Below are positions 1 to 5,570 of a stretch of 8,508 nucleotides of DNA, in pieces (positions within the stretch are counted from its first letter, which is position 1; each line of letters opens with the position of its first letter). A program made the position numbers and the translations under genes. Origin of the DNA: Gammaproteobacteria bacterium (lineage in GTDB: Bacteria > Pseudomonadota > Gammaproteobacteria > UBA9214); the NCBI GenBank assembly GCA_029864225.1, contig JAOTTU010000082.1:1-8508 (forward strand), in the 5' to 3' direction. Under the pieces are notes generated by a model, which was given only the letters and a program-made list of their open reading frames with translations, did no database searches and had not been told where the DNA came from.

Positions 1-184
1 CGGGCGCGAGGCCGGCACTATTACCGCGGCCTGTTTCCTGTCGCGCTTTGCCAAGGACTACCGCTGGGCGCATCTGGATATCGCCGGTGTTGCCTGGAAG
101 CAGGGCAAGGAAAAGGGCGCGACCGGGCGGCCGGTATCGCTGCTGACGCAGTTCCTGCTGGACCGCTGCAGGGACACCCGCTGA
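1..184 (+). CDS. pepA: Leucyl aminopeptidase (cytosol aminopeptidase, M17), C-terminal 60 residues only
   Basis: This is the 3' end of a gene that begins before the window; the first whole codon is at base 2 and the TGA stop is at 182-184. The visible residues run GREAGTITAACFLSRF, then WAHLDIAGVAW and KGATGRPVSLLTQFLL, which is the conserved carboxy-terminal end of the M17 leucyl aminopeptidase catalytic domain as I know it from E. coli PepA. The family is a hexameric, two-metal cytosolic peptidase that removes N-terminal residues, and in enterobacteria it also acts as a DNA-binding protein. The metal ligands and the NTDAEGR motif lie upstream of the window and cannot be checked. The holC ribosome binding site overlaps the stop codon, so the two genes are probably co-transcribed. 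Confidence 0.93.
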   Translation, partial: GREAGTITAACFLSRFAKDYRWAHLDIAGVAWKQGKEKGATGRPVSLLTQFLLDRCRDTR

Positions 185-194
185 GGCAGCGCCC

Positions 195-626
195 ATGACA
201 CGCGTCGATTTTTATATCCTCGAGGGCGGCAGCACGACTGTATGCCCCCAGTTTGCCTGCCGGCTGGTGGAAAAGGCCTTCGCACAGGGGCACCAGGTCT
301 ACATCAACACGGCATCGGCGGCACAGCTGCGTCAGCTCGATGACCTGCTCTGGTCATTTCGCGACGGGAGCTTCCTGCCGCACGCCATCTATGATCAGGC
401 CATGTCAGACAAACCGCCCATCCTGCTGGGTCACGCGACCGAGCCGCAGGAGTGCCACGATGTACTGATCAATCTGTCACAGGAAGTACCGCCATTCTTC
501 AGCCGCTTCAATCGCATGGCCGAGCTCGTGGACAGCGACGATTCACAGCGCGCTGCGGCGCGGGAGCGTTTTCGCTTCTACAAGGACCGTGGCTATACAC
601 TCAAGACCCATACCCTTCAGGCTTAG
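195..626 (+). CDS. holC: DNA polymerase III subunit chi
   Basis: Chi belongs to the replicative clamp loader. It pairs with psi (HolD) and contacts the C-terminal tail of single-strand binding protein, tying the loader to SSB-coated DNA. The 143-residue product is close to the 147 residues of E. coli chi and has the family layout: an opening beta strand (VDFYIL, residues 4-9), a helix with VEKAFAQGHQVYI (25-37), the LDDLLWSFRDGSFLPH block (48-63), and a C-terminal block in which ARERFRFYKDRGYTLKTHTL (122-141) follows FNRMAELVD. The start is set by GAGG at 183-186, eight bases before the ATG, and this overlaps the pepA stop codon, which suggests translational coupling. The pepA-holC-valS neighbourhood is typical of gammaproteobacteria. 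Nothing looks damaged. Confidence 0.93.
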   Translation: MTRVDFYILEGGSTTVCPQFACRLVEKAFAQGHQVYINTASAAQLRQLDDLLWSFRDGSFLPHAIYDQAMSDKPPILLGHATEPQECHDVLINLSQEVPPFFSRFNRMAELVDSDDSQRAAARERFRFYKDRGYTLKTHTLQA

Positions 627-646
627 AGATAGGCGGTAATGGCGCC

Positions 647-1018
647 ATGAAAATTGACGGGCTGCAACTCGACGAAGACGGCATACCGCTGCTGACGAAC
701 AGCGTCAGCCCCGATGACAGCGGCATAGGCCAGGAGACTGCCGACCGGTTACCGGCCACATCGGCACCTGAATTGATGACGGTGCTGCTCGACTCGGAAG
801 CGCTCCGCCAGAAGCTCGACGAGATTGCCGCCAGGATGACCGTCAATGCCCGTCAGGACATGGAAACCGCGATCAGGCCTGCGATCGAAGAGGCCATAAC
901 CCAATCCCTCAATGTCAGTGGTGACAATATCTATCTGGCGATCAGCAAACAGCTGGAGAGTGCCCTCCCCGACATACTTCCCCATGTCCTGCAGGCAAAT
1001 AACGCCGGCGAGAACTGA
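647..1018 (+). CDS. Conserved small acidic helical protein of unknown function between holC and valS
   Basis: A 123-residue protein follows holC after 20 bases. I do not recognise a named domain. The N-terminal 45 residues are acidic and look disordered, with a short IPLLTNSV stretch (13-20) of a kind I recall in small proteins encoded near proteobacterial core genes. The remainder (about 43-116) should be alpha-helical, with heptad-like patterns in LMTVLLDSEALRQKLDEIAARM and METAIRPAIEEAITQSL, and ends ISKQLESALPDILPHVL. There is no signal peptide or membrane segment, so it is probably cytosolic. The same frame is open upstream to an ATG at 452, but that extension would overlap holC by 175 bases, so the ATG at 647 is preferred; a weak AGGCGG lies at 631-636. 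Its place in the operon hints at a housekeeping role, but no function can be assigned. Confidence 0.75.
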   Translation: MKIDGLQLDEDGIPLLTNSVSPDDSGIGQETADRLPATSAPELMTVLLDSEALRQKLDEIAARMTVNARQDMETAIRPAIEEAITQSLNVSGDNIYLAISKQLESALPDILPHVLQANNAGEN

Positions 1019-1050
1019 CAGCCGCTTCCGAATTATCCCGCCAGCTACGT

Positions 1051-1056
1051 TATAAT
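1051..1056 (+). promoter_or_regulatory. Candidate -10 box of a valS promoter
   Basis: A perfect TATAAT lies in the 89-base gap between the small unknown gene and valS, 51 bases before the valS ATG. No good -35 box sits at 17 bp; the nearest candidate is TTCCGA at 1026-1031 with a 19-bp spacer. A start near 1063 would give a leader of about 45 bases. It could allow valS to be transcribed apart from pepA-holC. Confidence 0.4.
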
Positions 1057-1107
1057 TCCTGCCCTGGCCGCGAGTCGGGCATTTATCCCACGCAATAAGA
1101 ACTGCAC

Positions 1108-3873
1108 ATGGACAAGACCTACAACCCGCATGCCATCGAGCAGCGCTGGTACGAGACCTGGGAGCGGGAAGGCCATTTTGCGCCTTCCGGTAAGGGCGAA
1201 CCCTACTGCATCATGATCCCGCCACCCAATGTGACTGGCAGTCTGCACATGGGGCATGCCTTCCAGGACACCCTGATGGACGCCCTCACCCGCTACCACC
1301 GCATGCGCGCTGATAACACCCTGTGGCAGCCGGGCACCGACCATGCGGGGATTGCGACCCAGATGGTCGTAGAGCGGCAGCTCAACAGCGACAACAAGAC
1401 CCGCCATGACCTCGGACGTGAGGCCTTTATCGAGCGCATCTGGGATTGGAAGCACGAATCCGGGGGAACCATCACCAGGCAACTGCGGCGCATGGGCTGC
1501 TCGGTGGACTGGAGCCGCGAGCGATTCACCATGGACAAGGGCCTGTCCCAGGCCGTCAGGGAAACCTTCGTGCGCCTCCACGAAGACGGCCTGATCTACC
1601 GCGGCAAGCGCCTGGTGAACTGGGACCCGGTGCTGCATACCGCGGTATCTGACCTCGAGGTGATCTCCGAGGAAGAGGCCGGACATCTCTGGCACATGCG
1701 CTACCCGCTGGCGGACGGATCCGGTCACCTGGTCGTGGCGACCACGCGTCCGGAGACCATGCTCGGCGATACGGCCGTGGCGGTACACCCCGAGGACGAG
1801 CGCTACGTGAACCTGGTGGGCAAGACCGTCAGGCTGCCGCTTACCGCCCGCGAGATCCCGATTATCGCGGATGATTATGTCGACCCGGAGTTTGGTACCG
1901 GCTGTGTGAAGATCACCCCGGCGCATGATTTCAACGACTACGAAATCGGCAGGCGTCACGACCTGCCGCTAATCAACGTGTTCACGGTCGATGCCTGCAT
2001 CAACGAGAACGCACCTGATAAATACCGGGGCCTGGACCGCTACCAGGCGCGCAAACAGATTGTGGCCGATCTCGAGGAGCAGGGGCTGCTGGAGAAGATC
2101 GAGGACCACAAGCTGGTGGTCCCGCGCGGCGACCGCTCCGGCTCGGTAGTGGAACCCTACCTGACCGACCAGTGGTTCGTGAAGGTCGGGCCGCTGGCGG
2201 AACCCGCGATCAGAGCGGTCGAGGACGGCAGCATCCGCTTCATACCGAACAACTGGAAGAACACCTACTTCGAGTGGATGCGCAACATCCAGGACTGGTG
2301 TATTTCACGACAGATCTGGTGGGGACATCGCATCCCCGCCTGGTACGACGCGGACGGCAATATCTATGTTGGTCGCAGCGAAAGTGAGGCGCGGGAAAAA
2401 CACGGGCTGGCTCCCGATATTCCGCTCAGCCAGGATGAAGATGTACTCGATACCTGGTTCTCCTCCGCCCTGTGGCCGTTCAGTACCCTGGGCTGGCCGG
2501 AAGATACCGAAGCGGTCAGGACATTCTACCCGACCAGTGTACTGGTTACCGGATTCGATATTATCTTCTTCTGGGTTGCGCGCATGATCATGATGGGCCT
2601 GCGGTTCATGGGCGATGTGCCCTTCCGCGAGGTCTATATACATGGCTTGGTGCGCGATGCCCATGGCCAGAAGATGTCAAAATCCAAGGGCAATGTGCTG
2701 GACCCGATCGACCTGATCGACGGCATCGACCTGGAAACGCTGGTCGCAAAGCGCCGGGCCGGGCTGATGCAGCCGCAGCTGGTCGACAAGATCGAAAAAC
2801 ACACGCGCAAGGACTTCCCGGACGGCATCCCTGCCTTCGGGACAGACGCCCTGCGCTTCACCTTTGCCGCGCTGGCTTCCACGGGGCGTGATATCAACTT
2901 CGACCTGGGCCGCATCGAGGGCTACCGCAACTACTGCAACAAGCTGTGGAACGCAGCACGCTATGTTTTGCTAAATACCGAGAACGAGGACTGCGGCCAG
3001 GAGGGCGGGGAAATCCAACTGAGCGCGGCGGATCGCTGGATCATTGCCCTGTTCCAGAAAACCTCCCAAGAAGTTATAGCGTCCATCAACAGCTACCGCT
3101 TCGACCTCGCGGCACAGACCATATATTCATTCACCTGGGACGAATACTGCGACTGGTACCTGGAACTTTCGAAGTCAGTGCTGATGGATGCGAACAGCTC
3201 CGCGGCGGCAAAGCGGGGTACTCGACAGACGCTGGTCGGGGTAATGGAGGGCCTGCTGCGACTCGCCCACCCGGTCATTCCGTTCATTACCGAAGAGGTC
3301 TGGCAACGCATAGCACCATTGGCCGGGGTTGAAGGCAACACCATTATGCGCCAGCCCTATCCGGAACCGGATGACACGCGCATCGACCAGGCTGCCATTG
3401 ACGAAATCGAATGGGTCAAGGACTTCATCATCGGCGTACGCAAGATACGCAGCGGCATGAATATCGACCCGCGCAAGCCGCTGCCAGTACTGCTGCAAAA
3501 TGGCTCGGATCTTGACCAGGTGCGGCTATCCGGAAACCTGCACTACCTGGTGAGCGTCGGACGTGTCGAGTCGGTGGAATGGCTGGAAGCAAACGAAGTC
3601 GTCCCGGAATCGGCCACCGCGCTGGTGGGCAACATGAAACTGCTGATCCCGCTTTCCGGACTGATCGACAAGCAGGCCGAGATCATTCGCCTGGTCAAAG
3701 AACTGGACAAGAAGTCAGGTGAACTGGAACGCTGTGAAAACAAACTCAACAATGCCAGCTTTGTCGACAAGGCCCCTGCCGCGGTGGTAGAAAAGGAAAG
3801 GCTACGCGCGGACGAGCTGAAAAATGCCATCAGCAATCTCGAAGAGCAACAACAACGGATTCAATCGCTCTAG
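1108..3873 (+). CDS. valS: Valyl-tRNA synthetase
   Basis: This class Ia synthetase charges tRNA-Val with valine using ATP in the cytosol and removes mischarged threonine. The 921-residue product compares with 951 in E. coli. Domains in order: the Rossmann catalytic core with the HIGH-type motif HMGH at residues 47-50, preceded by PPPNVTGSL; the inserted CP1 editing domain with TTRPETMLGD starting at 212 and ITPAHDFNDYE at 269-279; a return to the core with DWCISRQIWWGHRIPAWY at 396-413; the KMSKS loop at 522-526; an anticodon-binding helical domain rich in aromatic residues; and the ValRS-specific C-terminal coiled coil (about 850-921) that holds the tRNA. The ATG at 1108 starts with the usual MDKTYNPHAIEQRWYETWE; only a weak purine run (AATAAGAA) precedes it. 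No damage is seen. Confidence 0.98.
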   Translation: MDKTYNPHAIEQRWYETWEREGHFAPSGKGEPYCIMIPPPNVTGSLHMGHAFQDTLMDALTRYHRMRADNTLWQPGTDHAGIATQMVVERQLNSDNKTRHDLGREAFIERIWDWKHESGGTITRQLRRMGCSVDWSRERFTMDKGLSQAVRETFVRLHEDGLIYRGKRLVNWDPVLHTAVSDLEVISEEEAGHLWHMRYPLADGSGHLVVATTRPETMLGDTAVAVHPEDERYVNLVGKTVRLPLTAREIPIIADDYVDPEFGTGCVKITPAHDFNDYEIGRRHDLPLINVFTVDACINENAPDKYRGLDRYQARKQIVADLEEQGLLEKIEDHKLVVPRGDRSGSVVEPYLTDQWFVKVGPLAEPAIRAVEDGSIRFIPNNWKNTYFEWMRNIQDWCISRQIWWGHRIPAWYDADGNIYVGRSESEAREKHGLAPDIPLSQDEDVLDTWFSSALWPFSTLGWPEDTEAVRTFYPTSVLVTGFDIIFFWVARMIMMGLRFMGDVPFREVYIHGLVRDAHGQKMSKSKGNVLDPIDLIDGIDLETLVAKRRAGLMQPQLVDKIEKHTRKDFPDGIPAFGTDALRFTFAALASTGRDINFDLGRIEGYRNYCNKLWNAARYVLLNTENEDCGQEGGEIQLSAADRWIIALFQKTSQEVIASINSYRFDLAAQTIYSFTWDEYCDWYLELSKSVLMDANSSAAAKRGTRQTLVGVMEGLLRLAHPVIPFITEEVWQRIAPLAGVEGNTIMRQPYPEPDDTRIDQAAIDEIEWVKDFIIGVRKIRSGMNIDPRKPLPVLLQNGSDLDQVRLSGNLHYLVSVGRVESVEWLEANEVVPESATALVGNMKLLIPLSGLIDKQAEIIRLVKELDKKSGELERCENKLNNASFVDKAPAAVVEKERLRADELKNAISNLEEQQQRIQSL

Positions 3874-3886
3874 ACAAGCGTAAGCG

Positions 3887-3908
3887 TTTGACCCTCGTGG
3901 CGGTCAAA
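3887..3908. terminator. Hairpin between the convergent valS and DUF2970 genes, possible terminator
   Basis: TTTGACC (3887-3893) and GGTCAAA (3902-3908) form a perfect 7-bp stem with an 8-base loop, 14 bases after the valS stop and 27 bases beyond the stop of the opposing gene. A weaker 6-bp stem (CAAGCG, loop TAAG, CGTTTG) lies just before it at 3875-3890 and shares bases with it. Neither strand shows a clear T-run after the stem, so it is not a textbook intrinsic terminator. Its position between converging genes is the main reason to call it. Confidence 0.35.
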
Positions 3909-3934
3909 TCCGGCGAACGGAAAACCTTCTTGGC

Positions 3935-4159
3935 CTAGACACCTGCCAGGCTCGTCACGAGCCTCACCACACCCCAGATGGACAGGATGAAGACTATTGT
4001 CACAAACAAACCCATGATGATGTAGTGGTACGGCTTGCCGTGGGTGAAATCCTCTTCCCGGTTGCGTGTACTCTGCACACCGAACAAGCTGGCCAGTACA
4101 CTGCCCAGCACCTTGAGTAGTGAGGGAGCCCGTGGCTGATCCTTGTTTTCCGTGCTCAT
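3935..4159 (-). CDS. DUF2970 family small membrane protein
   Basis: The 74-residue product matches the DUF2970 pattern: a short charged N-terminus; an amphipathic SLLKVLGSVLASLFGVQS (13-30); the family signature NREEDFTHGKPYHYII (33-48); and one hydrophobic segment IIMGLFVTIVFILSIWGVVRLVTSL (47-71) that should span the inner membrane. The function of the family is unknown to me. Two ATG codons are in tandem (4160-4162 and 4157-4159). The ribosome-binding sequence AGGGA is 3 bases before the first and 6 before the second, so the second start is chosen; the longer form has one more Met. The gene points towards valS, and its promoter would lie in the gap shared with the HD-GYP regulator. No partner gene is visible. 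Confidence 0.85.
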   Translation of the reverse strand: MSTENKDQPRAPSLLKVLGSVLASLFGVQSTRNREEDFTHGKPYHYIIMGLFVTIVFILSIWGVVRLVTSLAGV

Positions 4160-4165
4160 CATCAG

Positions 4166-4170
4166 TCCCT
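4166..4170 (-). promoter_or_regulatory. Ribosome binding site of the DUF2970 gene
   Basis: AGGGA on the minus strand precedes two tandem ATG codons. Its distance is 3 bases to the first and 6 to the second, which favours the second as the main start. Confidence 0.5.
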
Positions 4171-4278
4171 GTTAAAAAGTAGGCGGTATTTAACCACATC
4201 TCCCCGGCACGCAATGGCGTGCTCAACCGGGTCAAGTGTTGCTGCCGCCCTACCCGAGGCACCTGTCCCCGTGGCCCT

Positions 4279-4314
4279 ATTCAGGCGAAATCGGCGCCGC
4301 CCGACAGCCTGAAT
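4279..4314. other. GC-rich hairpin in the divergent gap
   Basis: ATTCAGGC (4279-4286) pairs perfectly with GCCTGAAT (4307-4314). Inside it, TCGG (4291-4294) pairs with CCGA (4301-4304) around a 6-base loop, with an asymmetric internal loop of GAAA against CA. This is the strongest fold in the gap. No T-run follows directly on either strand, so it is not an evident terminator. It could be part of a leader RNA, a small RNA or a repeat unit; only one copy is in the window. Confidence 0.45.
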
Positions 4315-4329
4315 GTGAAAAAAGTCTCA
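4314..4329 (+). promoter_or_regulatory. Candidate CRP-family binding site 1
   Basis: TGTGA-AAAAAG-TCTCA matches the consensus TGTGA-N6-TCACA at 9 of 10 positions, and the AT-rich flanks also fit. Its centre (4321/4322) is 41.5 bases upstream of a start at 4363, which is the spacing implied by the TATACA box at 4351-4356; this is the class II activator position. The site lies upstream of the regulator/kinase pair. The binding protein (CRP, Vfr or Clp type) is inferred, not shown. Confidence 0.42.
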
Positions 4330-4350
4330 ATTTTTTCAAGCAATTGCCGA

Positions 4351-4356
4351 TATACA
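4351..4356 (+). promoter_or_regulatory. Candidate -10 box for the HD-GYP regulator operon
   Basis: TATACA matches the -10 consensus TATAAT at 4 of 6 positions. There is no recognisable -35 box at the right distance; the CRP-like site occupies that region, as expected for an activator-dependent promoter. Transcription would start near 4363 and give a leader of about 140 bases. Confidence 0.33.
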
Positions 4357-4375
4357 TTCACGTAAATGCAGAGTC

Positions 4376-4391
4376 ATGCTTAGCTATGCAT
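4376..4391. repeat. Imperfect 16-bp palindrome
   Basis: ATGCTTAGCTATGCAT equals its own reverse complement except for one mismatched pair. It could be an operator for a dimeric regulator, but no known consensus is matched and it may be chance. Confidence 0.25.
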
Positions 4392-4403
4392 ATCAGGTAG
4401 TTA

Positions 4404-4419
4404 TATGAATTAGGTCACA
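4404..4419 (+). promoter_or_regulatory. Candidate CRP-family binding site 2
   Basis: TATGA-ATTAGG-TCACA also matches TGTGA-N6-TCACA at 9 of 10 positions, with a perfect right half. Its centre is exactly 90 bp downstream of site 1, roughly eight and a half helical turns. If the start is near 4363, this site is inside the transcribed leader and could repress or support looping. The role is inferred. Confidence 0.38.
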
Positions 4420-4503
4420 GGCCATCTGAAGATTGTACCCGCCCGGGAGGCATGGATTTTGATGGCTTTTACTAAAACATTCTAGATATCACAGAGAAGC
4501 CAA

Positions 4504-5559
4504 ATGGCCACGATCGTAGTCGTTGATGACCAATTAACCAGTCGCCAAATACTGGTTCACCTGGTGAGCGCTATCGAGGGCGAACCGGATGTGCAGTCAT
4601 TCGCCAACCCACTCGAGGCGCTGGACTGGTCAATTAGAAATCAGGTGGACCTGATACTCACGGATTACAAAATGCCGGAAATGAACGGCATAGAGTTCAT
4701 CCGGAAGTTCAGGGCAAACCCTGCATGTGAACACATCCCGATCATCATGGTGACCTCCGTAGAAGACAGGAATATCCGTTACGAGGCCCTCGAGGTCGGC
4801 GCCACCGATTTCCTGATAAAGCCTGTTGACCATAATGAGTGCCGGGCCCGCTGCCGTAACCTGCTGACCCAGCACCAGCAGTACAAGATCATCCAGGACA
4901 GGTCACACTGGCTGGAACGCCGTGTTGCCGAGGCCACCAGCGAGATTCGTCTGCGCGAAAGGGAGACCCTGCTTCGCCTCGCCAAAGCAGGCGAATACAG
5001 GGACGAGGAAACCGGAAACCATGTGGTACGCATGGCCAAGTTTTCACGGGTCATAGCAGAAAACATGGGATTCACATCCGAGGAAGCCGATGTCATTGAA
5101 ATGGCGGCTCCGATGCATGACATCGGCAAGATCGGCGTCAGAGACGACATACTTCTGAAGCCGGGAAAACTGAACACAGAAGAATTCGAGATCATGAAGC
5201 GACACACGCTGATCGGTCACGAAATACTGAAGGACAGCCCCTCCAAATTCCTGCAAATGGGCGCAGTTATCGCATTAAGCCATCATGAGAAGTTCAACGG
5301 GGCAGGATATCCACAGGGGCTGAAGGGCGAGGAAATACCCATGCCGGCAAGAATCGTTGCCGTGGCAGATGTCTATGACGCGCTCATGTCTGAGCGACCC
5401 TACAAACATGCCTGGTCCATGCAAGAAGCCCTAGACTATATGGATAAACAACGCGGCCTGCATTTTGACCCGGACTGCTACGATGCATTCAAGGCCCAGC
5501 TCGACACCGTGATGAAGATACAGGACATGCTAAGGGATAGTGCTGCCGTAAGTATCTAA
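4504..5559 (+). CDS. RpfG-like response regulator, receiver plus HD-GYP c-di-GMP phosphodiesterase
   Basis: A 351-residue cytosolic regulator. The receiver (about 3-120) has every key residue: Asp8/Asp9, phosphoacceptor Asp54 in LILTDYKMP, Thr84 and Lys106. A helical linker (120-160) joins it to an HD-GYP domain (about 155-345), which linearises c-di-GMP and usually goes on to GMP. The metal-site residues are all present: Glu169 and His173 in DEETGNH, His205-Asp206 in HDIGKIG, His234, His260-His261, and Asp289 in VADVYDAL, with the GYP motif at 268-270. Their spacing is the same as I recall for the three-metal PmGH enzyme, so it is very likely active. Composition is about 57% GC in one counted line, like the upstream genes. 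The histidine kinase follows after 11 bases and is its likely phosphodonor. RpfG of Xanthomonas is the closest model, but no rpfF is visible, so no gene symbol is given. Confidence 0.93.
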   Translation: MATIVVVDDQLTSRQILVHLVSAIEGEPDVQSFANPLEALDWSIRNQVDLILTDYKMPEMNGIEFIRKFRANPACEHIPIIMVTSVEDRNIRYEALEVGATDFLIKPVDHNECRARCRNLLTQHQQYKIIQDRSHWLERRVAEATSEIRLRERETLLRLAKAGEYRDEETGNHVVRMAKFSRVIAENMGFTSEEADVIEMAAPMHDIGKIGVRDDILLKPGKLNTEEFEIMKRHTLIGHEILKDSPSKFLQMGAVIALSHHEKFNGAGYPQGLKGEEIPMPARIVAVADVYDALMSERPYKHAWSMQEALDYMDKQRGLHFDPDCYDAFKAQLDTVMKIQDMLRDSAAVSI

Positions 5560-5570
5560 TAACACCAACC

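Larger units (their letters stand above)
4163..4503. other. 341-bp non-coding gap between divergent genes
   Basis: This gap separates the minus-strand DUF2970 gene from the plus-strand HD-GYP regulator, so it must hold the upstream control sequences of both. From left to right I see the DUF2970 ribosome binding site, a GC-rich hairpin (4279-4314), a CRP-like site (4314-4329), a TATACA box (4351-4356), an imperfect 16-bp palindrome (4376-4391) and a second CRP-like site (4404-4419). A weak AGAG at 4493-4496 lies 7 bases before the regulator ATG. I see no tRNA, convincing small gene or c-di-GMP riboswitch. Confidence 0.6.

Noticed and set aside
452..646. Upstream extension of the small gene at 647 to an ATG at 452
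   Set aside because: It would overlap holC by 175 bases, and the added residues look like out-of-frame translation of holC.
1045..1959. A 304-codon open frame on the minus strand opposite the start of valS
   Set aside because: It lies wholly over the conserved catalytic and editing region of valS, its product is rich in His, Gly and Arg with no recognisable domain, and GC-rich genes often leave the opposite strand open.
3870..4262. A 130-codon minus-strand frame overlapping the DUF2970 gene
   Set aside because: The DUF2970 frame matches a known family with a membrane helix and a ribosome binding site; this alternative frame has no family-like features.
4214..4312. A 32-codon plus-strand frame in the divergent gap, starting MACSTGSSVAAALPEAP
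   Set aside because: No ribosome binding site precedes it, the composition looks random, and its end lies in the hairpin.
4363..4503. A possible c-di-GMP riboswitch in the leader of the HD-GYP gene
   Set aside because: The GEMM-I conserved core and its tetraloop-receptor pattern were not found on the + strand; the leader shows no matching helices.
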